Positions 6,976 to 15,271 of a stretch of 32,865 nucleotides of DNA are shown here, piece by piece (the first letter of the stretch is position 1; each line of letters starts with the position of its first letter). Below the pieces are notes generated by a model. That model was not told the origin of the DNA. It ran no database searches and worked only from the letters and a program-made list of their open reading frames with translations. The translations under genes were made by a program, and so were the position numbers. The DNA is from an uncultured Eubacteriales bacterium (lineage in GTDB: Bacteria; Bacillota; Clostridia; Lachnospirales; Lachnospiraceae): contig ONEC01000049.1 in the NCBI GenBank assembly GCA_900316715.1, forward strand, positions 1-32,865, given 5' to 3'.

Positions 6976-7800
6976 TTAAATACCAAGGATCACGTTCTCT
7001 CCACCCGGAATCTTTACAGCACTTCCCATTTCGGGGCTGTTGTCGGAGAGCATCATTATCCATACATCCGTCGCATACGGATTATAAATATGAGTCCCGT
7101 CGGCCGAGTATATAAGCCCTCTTGCCGCCTTCATATAATCTGCTATCTCGATATTTGTCGCATACCAGATATCATCACGCCCCGACATATATTCGCAGAA
7201 GTTTTCAATTACACTCAGGTTGTCATCCCTGTCAAATTCGTAACTGTGGCCCCATACATAGAAGAGCTTCAGATATTGAGGTTTCTTAAACTCCGCGAAC
7301 TCCTTTGCCTTCTCCATCAGATCCGGAGCACTGTGATGACAGGTCGGATGCCACTCCAGAAAATCATCCGGCAGTTCAAAATCTCCGGTCGACTTCGTCG
7401 TCCTGGCATATGCTATTCCAAGGTCCTTCAGTATTCTCTTTACCCTTTCGTCATATGCACCATTCGGATATGAATGTCCGCGCACTATCCTTCCGGTCAG
7501 CTTCTCGAGATTCTTTCTATCCTCCATGATCTGCATAACGATATCTGTATCAGCGAGTCTTGTAAGCGTCGGATGTGTCAGCGAATGCGTTGCCACCTCA
7601 TGCCCCGCATATAATTCTGCTGCGGCAGCTCTCATCTCAATCAGCTCTTCATCCATCCAGCCGGAATTAAGATGAAATGTGCCCCTGATCCCGTATCTGT
7701 TAAAAATCTCTACAAGTTGTCTGTCCCGGCGTCTTCCGTCATCATAACTCATGGTGAGTGCTTTGGACTTCCCGCCGGGGAATGTAATATATGAAAACAT
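6976..7800 (-). CDS. Polysaccharide deacetylase family protein (CE4/NodB-like)
   Basis: The 274-residue protein has the NodB fold motifs: LTMSYDDG near residue 14 (motif 1, metal- and base-bearing aspartates), ATHSLTH near 70 (motif 2, the H-x3-H metal ligands), GHSYPNGAYD near 108 (motif 3, with Pro-Asn-Gly in place of Arg-Pro-Pro) and LFYVWGHSYEF near 180. No signal peptide or anchor is visible, so it appears cytoplasmic and the substrate may be a soluble amide rather than peptidoglycan. AAGGAG precedes the ATG at 7800. It lies 26 bp beyond the terminator of the ACP-thioesterase unit, so it is transcribed by read-through or from a promoter I could not identify. Confidence 0.83.
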   Translation of the reverse strand: MFSYITFPGGKSKALTMSYDDGRRRDRQLVEIFNRYGIRGTFHLNSGWMDEELIEMRAAAAELYAGHEVATHSLTHPTLTRLADTDIVMQIMEDRKNLEKLTGRIVRGHSYPNGAYDERVKRILKDLGIAYARTTKSTGDFELPDDFLEWHPTCHHSAPDLMEKAKEFAEFKKPQYLKLFYVWGHSYEFDRDDNLSVIENFCEYMSGRDDIWYATNIEIADYMKAARGLIYSADGTHIYNPYATDVWIMMLSDNSPEMGSAVKIPGGENVILGI

Positions 7801-7825
7801 GCCGTACTCCTTAAATATTTTTCTT

Positions 7826-7858
7826 CAAAAAAAGTGTGGAACTCTGCGTTTCCACACT
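7826..7858 (-). terminator. Terminator of the ACP-thioesterase unit
   Basis: On the minus strand AGTGTGGAA and TTCCACACT (7850-7858 and 7833-7841) form a 9-bp stem with an 8-nt loop, followed by TTTTTTT. It is a textbook intrinsic terminator 17 bp after the thioesterase stop. Confidence 0.88.
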
Positions 7859-7874
7859 CCGTTTATTTGTTGCT

Positions 7875-8609
7875 TTACATAGTGAATTCCACTATCAGTC
7901 TTACCTTATCATCCACGTCCTTTAAAACAACGATAGGTTTATCTTCCTGCTCTGCCGCCAGACATGGATATAGAACATCATCCTTCACTGACTGGAGCTT
8001 GTATTCCGCCCTGAAGCTTTTCAGCTTATCCGAATTCATGCGAAATCTTTCCGGAAGTGCAGTCATCGCTATCGCTATATACTGCCCGTTATTTACGTGA
8101 TGATTCGTATCTATATACTGATCTGTAACAGTTACCGGCTCGCACTTAATAAGTTCTGTGTCCTCAGGAAGTTTTATCCTTCCCTTCTCAAACTCCTTAT
8201 CCAGTGGATCAGCCATTCCATAAGCCTCAAACTCTTCTTCCGGTACATTCTTCTCCGGAATTCCCTTCTCAATATTTACATATGCCCATTCGGAATATGC
8301 ATATACAAGAAGTTCACCGGTCTCGGCATTCTCTATGGTAAAGTTACGCTTGCCCACGAAGAATCTGAACCCGCAGGCCCAGGTGGTTACCTTAATGTTC
8401 TCGCAGTACTTCGGTTTTCTGTCTATTTTTATCTGCCAGCTTGTCAGCATCCATGCTGTCTTATGATCGTTCAACCAGTCTATTCCGACTCCTCTGTCCT
8501 CTGCTTCAAAGGTACAGCAGTCCTGGAAATAATTTATTATAGAAAGCAGTGATGCAACTCTGTTCTGTGTTATCTCGCTATATCTTACTCTTGTCGTATA
8601 TGAATACAT
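7875..8609 (-). CDS. Acyl-ACP thioesterase (FatA/FatB-like, PF01643)
   Basis: The enzyme releases free fatty acids from acyl carrier protein. The 244-residue product is a double hot-dog protein of the length seen in bacterial members. The N-terminal hot-dog contains YSEITQNRVASLLSIINYFQ and GIDWLNDHKTAWMLTSWQI. The C-terminal one begins with TVTDQYIDTNHHVNNGQYI near residue 165, matching the conserved N-x-H-x-N region of the family with its catalytic Asn and His. There is no signal peptide. It follows the ACP gene by 22 bp, with GAGAGGG before the ATG at 8609. The chain length released cannot be predicted by eye. Confidence 0.92.
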   Translation of the reverse strand: MYSYTTRVRYSEITQNRVASLLSIINYFQDCCTFEAEDRGVGIDWLNDHKTAWMLTSWQIKIDRKPKYCENIKVTTWACGFRFFVGKRNFTIENAETGELLVYAYSEWAYVNIEKGIPEKNVPEEEFEAYGMADPLDKEFEKGRIKLPEDTELIKCEPVTVTDQYIDTNHHVNNGQYIAIAMTALPERFRMNSDKLKSFRAEYKLQSVKDDVLYPCLAAEQEDKPIVVLKDVDDKVRLIVEFTM

Positions 8610-8631
8610 GTCGAAACCCTCTCGCGGACTG

Positions 8632-8871
8632 TTAGTCCTCTACTCCAAGTTCCTTGAGTATTCTTATAAGATCTTCTATAGTATCAATCTCAGAGCTGAG
8701 TCTGTCAGACGGAATCTCAACATTGAACTCTTCCTCAAGTATTACAACCAGCTCATACAGATCAAGCGAATCCAGTGCAAGGTCGTCCTTAAATGAGGTG
8801 TCCGGTGACAGATCCTGTGCCTGAATAGAGAGGAAATCTTCAAGTATCTCAACAAGTTTATCGTATATCAT
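8632..8871 (-). CDS. Acyl carrier protein
   Basis: This is a 79-residue acidic four-helix carrier protein. The phosphopantetheine attachment serine is S35 in the motif LALDSLDLYELV, and the helix-III region SSEIDTIEDLIRIL follows. AAGGGGG lies just before the ATG at 8871. It is the first gene of a two-gene unit with the acyl-ACP thioesterase and has its own strong promoter. No fatty-acid synthase genes are nearby, so this is probably an additional ACP dedicated to the thioesterase or to a specialised acyl chain, not the housekeeping AcpP. That last point is inference. Confidence 0.93.
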   Translation of the reverse strand: MIYDKLVEILEDFLSIQAQDLSPDTSFKDDLALDSLDLYELVVILEEEFNVEIPSDRLSSEIDTIEDLIRILKELGVED

Positions 8872-8925
8872 GTATATACCCCCTTAGATGTCTACGCTGA
8901 ATTATAGTGTGTCTGATATGAAATA

Positions 8926-8954
8926 AATATAACTACATATACGAAATGTGTCAA
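8926..8954 (-). promoter_or_regulatory. Promoter of the ACP-thioesterase unit
   Basis: On the minus strand a consensus TTGACA (8954-8949) and TATATT (8931-8926) are 17 bp apart, 55 bp before the ACP start. A second possible -10, TATAAT, lies at 8906-8901. Two 24-bp direct repeats abut the -35 box on its upstream side. Confidence 0.8.
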
Positions 8955-9003
8955 TCCTTCTGATTGTTCATGAAGCAAAAATCCTTCCGATCATTCATGA
9001 AGC
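8953..9003. repeat. Pair of 24-bp direct repeats upstream of the ACP promoter
   Basis: The 24-bp segments 8953-8976 and 8980-9003 differ at three positions. Both contain AATCCTTC at one end and TTCATGAAGC at the other, with a 3-bp gap, giving a 27-bp period. They sit directly against the -35 box, where an activator or repressor would bind. Confidence 0.8.
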
Positions 9004-9010
9004 GGGTACT

Positions 9011-10315
9011 TTATTCATACCTCAAGGCATCGATAGGCGAAAGTCTTGCTGCTCTTCTTGCAGGATAAAGACCAAAGATTACTCCCACCAGCATAGAAAA
9101 GACAAATGATACGATTATCGCTGTTATCGGCGGCCTTACCACAACTGTAATGAAGTTATAATCCGTAGACGCAACTATTGTCTTTGCCACCACAGATATG
9201 AGCGCTCCATTCATGAGTCCCACCAATATTCCGATTATGCCGCCCATGGAACATATAAGTACCGCTTCAACTAAGAACTGTTTCTCGATAACTTTATTCT
9301 TTGCACCAAGAGCTTTTCTTATACCGATTTCCTTGGTTCTTTCCACTACACTTACCAGCATGATATTCATAACACCGATACCGCCAACAATAAGCGATAT
9401 AGCGGCTATAACTGATATGGCAATCGTTATTACATTCAGCATCTGCGTAATCTGTGTAAGCTGCTTCTCCAGAGATTCGACTTCCATGCACCAGCCCGAA
9501 CCCGCTTCAATCAGATTGGCGTCGAACCAGGCCTGTGTCTCTTCAATGATCTTATCAGGATCCACATCCGGCTTTGAGACTATATTAAAGTAATATATTT
9601 CCCTCTCACTTCTGCCAACACCTGCAGTTTCATATACGTAGCTTATCGGAATATAGATAGTTGTCTGTATATCCTTTTCTGCTTTAGCTCTGTCACTCAT
9701 TGAGCCCATCTTTGTTGCATTATATTCATAGACTCCGATGATATAGACATCCAGCTTCAGTCCATAACCCATGTTAAGAGTTATCTCTTCACCTATAGGG
9801 TTTCTGCCCTCCAGCGCATACTTCACAAAAAGGTCTGATACAACAGCAACGCATCTTCCATCATGACTGTCGTCGATATTGATATCTCTTCCCTGTATAA
9901 TATCTGCACCATAGGTCTTAACCACGCCACCGGTCTCGCCTATAACATTATACTTAACTTCCATTCTTCCGTTATCATAGGTGCCATCTCCCAGATAACC
10001 CTCAGCAGAAACCTCATTTATATCATCTTGAAAATCCTCATAATACTCATCCAGCATATCAAGAGTTACTCCCGGTATGGTGGAGTAATCATAATCATCA
10101 TAATCACCATTATATGAAATGTATGCATACAGAGTATTTACACCTGCAAGGTCATTGATAGACTTTGCTATGGACTGCTTAAGCGAAGTACCGATAGTTG
10201 ATATCGTAATGACCGCGCTGATACCGATTATGATACCCAGCATGGTAAGGATAGAACGCATCTTGTTGGACTTTACACAGGAGAAGGCCAGACGCAGATT
10301 TTCTCTAAAATTCAT
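9011..10315 (-). CDS. ABC transporter permease, MacB/FtsX type
   Basis: The 434-residue permease has the MacB layout: a first membrane helix at about residues 20-40 (ILTMLGIIIGISAVITISTI), a large extracytoplasmic domain to about 305, and three C-terminal helices (about 310-335, 355-385 and 400-425). The cytoplasmic loop ERTKEIGIRKALGAK is the conserved FtsX segment that contacts the ATPase, and the protein ends with AARLSPIDALRYE. I chose the ATG at 10315, after GGGAGGTGCGGAGC, overlapping the ATPase by 11 bp. With the membrane-fusion protein and ATPase upstream it forms a MacAB-type exporter, probably for peptides or antimicrobials. Confidence 0.92.
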   Translation of the reverse strand: MNFRENLRLAFSCVKSNKMRSILTMLGIIIGISAVITISTIGTSLKQSIAKSINDLAGVNTLYAYISYNGDYDDYDYSTIPGVTLDMLDEYYEDFQDDINEVSAEGYLGDGTYDNGRMEVKYNVIGETGGVVKTYGADIIQGRDINIDDSHDGRCVAVVSDLFVKYALEGRNPIGEEITLNMGYGLKLDVYIIGVYEYNATKMGSMSDRAKAEKDIQTTIYIPISYVYETAGVGRSEREIYYFNIVSKPDVDPDKIIEETQAWFDANLIEAGSGWCMEVESLEKQLTQITQMLNVITIAISVIAAISLIVGGIGVMNIMLVSVVERTKEIGIRKALGAKNKVIEKQFLVEAVLICSMGGIIGILVGLMNGALISVVAKTIVASTDYNFITVVVRPPITAIIVSFVFSMLVGVIFGLYPARRAARLSPIDALRYE

Positions 10316-11045
10316 GCTCCGCACCTCCCTCAAACGCTGCAGTCCCGGCAGAATTCGCCTTATTATCCCTGTCGGAAATGATACGGCCATCGCTGATGGT
10401 TATTATCCTTTCCGTCTCAGCTGCCAGCTCCTTACTGTGAGTAATGAGTACAATGGTCTTTCCCTGCTCTCTGTGCAGCTTATGAAAGATATCCATTATG
10501 AGATGTCCGGTCTTAGAGTCCAGCGCACCTGTCGGCTCATCTGCAAGAATGATTGACGGATCACAGGCCAATGCCCTTGCTATGGCAACTCTCTGATTCT
10601 GTCCTCCGGAAAGCTCGTTGGACATGTGATCCCAGCGTTCCGACATACCCATCATTTCCAGAAGTTCCATCGCTCTCTCTCGTCTCTTCTTACGGGAGAC
10701 TCCGCCGTACATAAGCGGAACCTCTACATTTTCAAGAGCTGTAATTCGAGGGATCATACAGGAGTTCTGAAATACAAAGCCAATCTCATTATTCCTTATC
10801 TCACTGAGCTCTTCATCATCAAGAGTTGAGATGTCACTGCCGTTAAAGAAATACTCTCCGGATGACGGTCTGTCGAGAGCTCCCATTATATTCATCATGG
10901 TACTCTTTCCGGAACCTGACTCTCCGACCAGTGCCACAAACTCTCCCTCCGCTACAGTCATACAGACATCATAAAGAATCTGGAGCTCATTTTCCTGGCC
11001 CTCGTAATAACTCTTATTAATATTTCGCATATCTATTACGTTCAT
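10305..11045 (-). CDS. ABC transporter ATP-binding protein, MacB/LolD type
   Basis: This is a 246-residue nucleotide-binding subunit. Visible motifs are Walker A GESGSGKST near residue 40, Q-loop FVFQNSCMIP near 90, signature LSGGQNQRVAIARAL near 147, Walker B IILADEPTGALD near 167 and the H-loop LITHSKELA near 200. The glutamate after Walker B is present, so it should be active. The start is the ATG at 11045 (MNVIDMRNINKSYY), after CGAGGC. The longer open frame would overlap the preceding gene without a good site. It powers the permease encoded next, with which it overlaps by 11 bp. Confidence 0.94.
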   Translation of the reverse strand: MNVIDMRNINKSYYEGQENELQILYDVCMTVAEGEFVALVGESGSGKSTMMNIMGALDRPSSGEYFFNGSDISTLDDEELSEIRNNEIGFVFQNSCMIPRITALENVEVPLMYGGVSRKKRRERAMELLEMMGMSERWDHMSNELSGGQNQRVAIARALACDPSIILADEPTGALDSKTGHLIMDIFHKLHREQGKTIVLITHSKELAAETERIITISDGRIISDRDNKANSAGTAAFEGGAEHEF

Positions 11046-11070
11046 GGTCTGCCTCGTAACCTTAGGTTCT

Positions 11071-12663
11071 TTACTCGTCTTCAGCTTCGTCGTTATCGGA
11101 TCCATCCCTGTTCTTCTTAACAATAACGGTTATCGGGGTGCCTTCGACAACTTCCTCCGGATAGGTTATTACTATATCTCTCTGCTCAAGTCCTGAAACG
11201 ATCTCTGTATAGTAAACTCCGTTTTCTCCGATTTCTACCGGTGTCTTTACTGCAGTATAACTGCCCGGTTCTGCTGCAGGCTTTGCAACATAAACGTACT
11301 TCGCGCTTCCCTCATCTATTATACTTGTATATGGAACAGATAATCTGTCACCGATTTCATCTACTACAATCTCAACCTTTGCTGTCATTCCAAGCATAAG
11401 GCCGTTATTCTCTGTAACATCTATAACAGCTCTATAACCCACTGAACCATTTGCATCAGCCACTGCCGCATATCTTCCTACTCCGCCGGATGCTGCTTCT
11501 TCATTGGCCTTAAATCGATATACCTTTGATACAACGCCCTTTGCTCCAATAGAATCTATGGTATCAGAAGATATCCTGACCTCCTGGCCTTCCTGGATCT
11601 TAAGTATATCCATTTCCTTGATGGAAACCTCTACACGAAGGTTCTTATCATCTTCGAGCTGCATGATATTTCCCTGCACAGGCATTCCTTCTATAGCCTT
11701 GATATCTGTAACCAGTCCATCCTGTTCTGCACGGATAATGCTGTTTCCTCTTTCTTCATATGCTGCAGCAAGCAGGGCCGCCATCTCTGAATATCCGCCC
11801 GCCTGAATCTTCTGAAGTTCCAGCTGATCACGGGCATTCTGAAGGCCTTCGCCGCTGGATGCCACAAGTTCATTATAATTATCTACTGCAGTGTCATATG
11901 CTGTCTTCATCTGATCAATTGATGCTATATCAGATGCATAGCTAGCAACTGTATTTCCAAGCTCTTCCAGATCTTCCTTCGCCTTCATCACTTCAACTTC
12001 CAGCGCAGTCTGTTCTGTCTTCATCGCATCTGTCAGCGATGCTGTTGTTACACCTTCAGCCTCCAGCTCAGCCTTAAGTGCCTTATATATCTCTTCCTGT
12101 TTCTTATACTCCTCCAGTGCCAGGTCATACACTGATTCAAGTGCATCTCTTCCTTTTGCGGCGTTTGTATATGCACGTCTTGCGTTCTCAACAGCCTTTG
12201 CAGCTGAAGCTATGGCTGCATTCTGAGATCTGCCGGCATTCTGGAGTGCATGGTTCGACATTTCCAGCTGCTTAGCCTGAAGTCTGTCTGAATCAGAAGC
12301 CTGTTCCTCAAGCTTGCTGATATTCTTATCTATCTCTGTAGTATCAACCTCACAGAGCACATCACCCTTCTTGACACTGTCTCCCAGTTCAACCTCAACA
12401 GTCTTTATCGGATAAGGAAGCGTTGTTGTAACCACATCAATATTCTTGCTTACTACAACTCCTTCTGTAGTTACATAGTCTGACATATCGTGAAGCACGT
12501 ACTCCTGTGCCGACACCGGTGCCTGCGGTACCTGAACAGCCTCTGTTATAAAATGCATGCACGCACCTACTCCACATCCGATAACTGCAACAAGGATGAC
12601 AAGTATTATTATCCACTTCACTGCCTTGCTCTTTTTCTTTTTACTCTTCTTCTGCTTTTCCAT
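11071..12663 (-). CDS. HlyD/MacA-type membrane-fusion (periplasmic adaptor-like) protein
   Basis: The 530-residue protein starts with a lysine-rich cytoplasmic tail (KQKKSKKKKSK), followed by one membrane anchor at about residues 17-40. Then come a lipoyl-like half domain (YPIKTVEVELGDSVKKGDVL near 85), a long alpha-helical hairpin rich in Ala, Glu and Lys (about 115-285), the second lipoyl half (GNSIIRAEQDGLVTDI near 300) and beta-barrel domains to about 515. In Gram-positive bacteria such proteins work with MacB-like permeases on the outer face of the membrane. It is the first gene of a three-gene exporter operon. The start follows AAGGAGCAGCCGG. The acidic tail DGSDNDEAEDE is unremarkable. 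Confidence 0.92.
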   Translation of the reverse strand: MEKQKKSKKKKSKAVKWIIILVILVAVIGCGVGACMHFITEAVQVPQAPVSAQEYVLHDMSDYVTTEGVVVSKNIDVVTTTLPYPIKTVEVELGDSVKKGDVLCEVDTTEIDKNISKLEEQASDSDRLQAKQLEMSNHALQNAGRSQNAAIASAAKAVENARRAYTNAAKGRDALESVYDLALEEYKKQEEIYKALKAELEAEGVTTASLTDAMKTEQTALEVEVMKAKEDLEELGNTVASYASDIASIDQMKTAYDTAVDNYNELVASSGEGLQNARDQLELQKIQAGGYSEMAALLAAAYEERGNSIIRAEQDGLVTDIKAIEGMPVQGNIMQLEDDKNLRVEVSIKEMDILKIQEGQEVRISSDTIDSIGAKGVVSKVYRFKANEEAASGGVGRYAAVADANGSVGYRAVIDVTENNGLMLGMTAKVEIVVDEIGDRLSVPYTSIIDEGSAKYVYVAKPAAEPGSYTAVKTPVEIGENGVYYTEIVSGLEQRDIVITYPEEVVEGTPITVIVKKNRDGSDNDEAEDE

Positions 12664-12831
12664 TCCGGCTGCTCCTTACCCCAAAATACAGTTCTGACGT
12701 CACAGGCAAAACTCCTCAGACAAGTCCTGCCATAGAGCCTTGTAAACCTGACATGTTTCGCCACAAACCAAGATTAATCTTACCATACATTTAACGGAAA
12801 CTAAATAGCAAAAACAGTCAAAAATGCACTG

Positions 12832-12872
12832 CAAAAACGGCAGGTGCCAAACCATCCAAAAGCACCTGCCGT
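12832..12872 (-). terminator. Terminator of the two-ATPase ABC operon
   Basis: On the minus strand ACGGCAGGTGC and GCACCTGCCGT (12872-12862 and 12847-12837) form a perfect 11-bp stem with a 14-nt loop, followed by TTTTTGC. It lies 25 bp after the permease stop. The 170 bp between it and the MacA-like gene presumably carry that operon's promoter; the only candidate I see, TTTAGT-17-TAAGAT, is weak. Confidence 0.9.
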
Positions 12873-12897
12873 CCGTGGCATTATTATCAATCTTTAC

Positions 12898-14130
12898 TTA
12901 TTCAGAAACTACTCTGAGCATATCATGATATGCCTCATATATTCTTTCATCATATCCGCTTACTGTCTTTTCAATCTTATCTTTGTCATCGATCGTGCCT
13001 ACAATACCTCTGTCAGCGAGCTGGCACATAATGTCATATGCATAATGGTAATCGCTGAGGTACTTATCGCTCCATGCACTTGTACTGTCGCTATTTCCCT
13101 TAAAGAGGGTTTCAATATGTCCATCCTTAAATGTAACCTCCATATCCATAGCGTCATCACCCTGCTTGTAGTAAACTCTGTAGGACTCAATATCATCCAG
13201 AGTATATTCTGTCTTTGTTCCGTAATTATTTACTGTAATTGTATTCTCTGTCAGCATTACATTGTTGTTTTTATAAACATATGTATATATAGCGGCAGTT
13301 ACAATTAATGTTGCTATCGAAACTATCATCAGTACATTTCTTACCTTAACCCATGATGATACAAGAAGTTCCTTGTCAGTATCTGTAAGAAAGAGGCAGA
13401 GTAAAATGGCTGCAACAAACATAATGATCATGAATATACCTGTATTTGAAGTAAAGCTTACAGGAACACTATCATCTATACCCTTCATAACAGTATTGGA
13501 ACTGAATAATGCAAGGGCAAGAGTTCCCAGCATGATGAAAGAAACACCTACTACGAATATACGGGCAAAACTATATATACCATTGAAAAGTCCATACACA
13601 ACTTTTCTTCCAAGTCCAAAACTATGATCAAGCTCATAATCAGCCACAAAATATCTCATCAGAACCATAAGTCCCGGAGCTGCCAACATAACTCCCACAA
13701 AGATTAAGGCATGAGTCATTGGAAACACCTTAAATGCACCTGCCACACCTAGAAGCACTGCTGATACAATCTGAATAGGAACCAGCTTTATATAAAGTGC
13801 CTTGAAGTACAGTCCCATATTGAAGCTATTGCTCTTCATAATTTCAGTAACAGTCTCATTACGAAGAAGTGCCAGATCTTCAGTTCTATCCATGTCCTTT
13901 GAGCCATAAAACTTACTGTATTTATCTATATACATATTTACAGCTATTAAAAGGAGCATAACTGCAATGGCAGTATTGAAACCATCCAGCTTTTCAAGTG
14001 TCACAGATTCAGACTTAGTGGTTATACAGAACATAAGAACTGAAGTTATCCAGGTAAATATCCAGCCGAACAGCTGCCTGTTGCTTTTTCCCATATATTT
14101 TCTAAAGTTTTCAATTATCATCTTATCCAT
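12898..14130 (-). CDS. ABC transporter permease, multi-pass, of a YtrA-regulated operon
   Basis: This is a 410-residue integral membrane protein with about seven predicted helices (roughly residues 20-37, 52-67, 110-130, 138-158, 185-210, 228-250 and 262-288). A soluble C-terminal domain of about 120 residues contains ENTITVNNYGTKTEYTLDDI and DRGIVGTIDDKDKIEK. I do not recognise a named family. Position identifies it as the permease of the ATPase that ends 24 bp upstream. The tail resembles the extracytoplasmic or cytoplasmic sensor domains of other Firmicutes permeases, but the side of the membrane is uncertain. Confidence 0.75.
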   Translation of the reverse strand: MDKMIIENFRKYMGKSNRQLFGWIFTWITSVLMFCITTKSESVTLEKLDGFNTAIAVMLLLIAVNMYIDKYSKFYGSKDMDRTEDLALLRNETVTEIMKSNSFNMGLYFKALYIKLVPIQIVSAVLLGVAGAFKVFPMTHALIFVGVMLAAPGLMVLMRYFVADYELDHSFGLGRKVVYGLFNGIYSFARIFVVGVSFIMLGTLALALFSSNTVMKGIDDSVPVSFTSNTGIFMIIMFVAAILLCLFLTDTDKELLVSSWVKVRNVLMIVSIATLIVTAAIYTYVYKNNNVMLTENTITVNNYGTKTEYTLDDIESYRVYYKQGDDAMDMEVTFKDGHIETLFKGNSDSTSAWSDKYLSDYHYAYDIMCQLADRGIVGTIDDKDKIEKTVSGYDERIYEAYHDMLRVVSE

Positions 14131-14154
14131 AATTCTATCCTTTCAGATTCCCCA

Positions 14155-14871
14155 TTAATGTCTGAAAATATCTCTCAGCTGCGCGTCTCCGTCTTCACCC
14201 AGAACCTCAAATCTTGTTCCGCTGGTAATAATCCGTCCGTCTTCCATAACATTTATATAATCCACCATGTCTGATATTTCATCCAGCAGATGTGTACTCA
14301 GCAGTACTCCGATCTCATTATCAGATACACCCTTCTGAAGAAGGTCCAGTATATCTATCTTAAATACCGGATCAATATTCGCCAGCGGCTCATCGAGGAT
14401 TATATACTTCGGTCTTCTCGCAAGGGCAAATGCAATCTCTACCTTCACCTTTTCTCCCTTTGAAAGTGAACCAAAAAGTGAATCTCTTACTCTGTCTATT
14501 CCTGCAAGTTTCATAAGACTGTCGAAGTAAGTCTTATCAAATGAAGGATACAGTCCCGAAAGCATCTCTATGTTATGATCTACGGTAAGTCCTGCCAGAC
14601 ACCAGGTTTCACCAACATAGGCAACGTTCTGTCTGTAGTCAGCAAGATTCTTTTTTGTTACCGGATTTCCGTCCCATAGAATCTCACCGTGACGCGGCTT
14701 AAGCATTCCATACATGAGTGAAAGCAGTGTCGTCTTACCGGCTCCGTTCTTTCCCAGAAGACAGGATATATATCCTTTCTCCAGCTTAAGTGATGCATCC
14801 TTTACTTCAAACTTCACGCTCTTTTTCACGCCGGTTCCATATCTATATTCCATATTTTTTATCTCTATCAT
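14155..14871 (-). CDS. ABC transporter ATP-binding protein (YtrB/YtrE-like)
   Basis: This 238-residue ATPase carries Walker A GKNGAGKTTLL near residue 39, a Q-loop region VAYVGETWCL near 83, the signature LSKGEKVKVEIAFAL near 130, Walker B YIILDEPLANIDP near 151 and the H-loop LLSTHLLDE near 188. I place the start at 14871 (MIEIKNMEYRYG), after AAGGGGA. The upstream ATG at 14895 has a site too close for good initiation. It sits between the YtrA-type regulator and the large permease. Membrane-facing motifs suggest a small export or self-protection transporter rather than an importer. Confidence 0.92.
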   Translation of the reverse strand: MIEIKNMEYRYGTGVKKSVKFEVKDASLKLEKGYISCLLGKNGAGKTTLLSLMYGMLKPRHGEILWDGNPVTKKNLADYRQNVAYVGETWCLAGLTVDHNIEMLSGLYPSFDKTYFDSLMKLAGIDRVRDSLFGSLSKGEKVKVEIAFALARRPKYIILDEPLANIDPVFKIDILDLLQKGVSDNEIGVLLSTHLLDEISDMVDYINVMEDGRIITSGTRFEVLGEDGDAQLRDIFRH

Positions 14872-14902
14872 GATTCCGTCCCCTTCGATATTCATTTCCT
14901 AT

Positions 14903-15271
14903 TTAATCCCAGAGAATGCTCAGCATATCCACTGCTTCATCCTTTGTCATACCCGAAACCTTTGCTGCATCAACCCATTCAGCCAGTTTTTCCTCAAGTC
15001 CGAGAGTTTTCTTCTCCTTCATATATTGCAGATCAGGATTATCAACATAGAAGCCCTTACCCTGAACCGAATATATCATTCCTTCTTTTTCAAGATCTTC
15101 ATAAGCTCTCTTTACAGTAATTACACTGATCTTTGAATCCGCCGCCAGAGTCCTGATGGAAGGAAGGCTTTCTCCCTCCTTAAGAACGCCGCTAACGATC
15201 ATGTCCTTAATCTGTCTTTCTATCTGTTCATATATAGGAAGGCCACTTTTAGTCTGTACGTTTATATTCAT
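14903..15271 (-). CDS. GntR-family transcriptional regulator, YtrA subfamily
   Basis: The 122-residue regulator has an N-terminal winged helix (LPIYEQIERQIKDMIVSGVL, GESLPSIRTLAADSKIS, AYEDLEKEGMIYSVQGKGFY) and a short tail with DEAVDMLSILWD. It is nearly the same size and type as the regulator at 6452-6835 but clearly a different protein. The start overlaps the preceding membrane-protein stop by 4 bp. It lies inside the transporter operon, so it probably represses the operon promoter at 16872-16900, where three ACTGTRTA repeats are seen. Confidence 0.92.
   Translation of the reverse strand: MNINVQTKSGLPIYEQIERQIKDMIVSGVLKEGESLPSIRTLAADSKISVITVKRAYEDLEKEGMIYSVQGKGFYVDNPDLQYMKEKKTLGLEEKLAEWVDAAKVSGMTKDEAVDMLSILWD

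Noticed and set aside
10305-11123. N-terminal extensions of the MacB-type ATPase and permease frames (to 11123 and 10390)
   Set aside because: The extended parts overlap upstream genes out of frame and lack homology to the families, while internal ATGs at 11045 and 10315 have proper ribosome binding sites.
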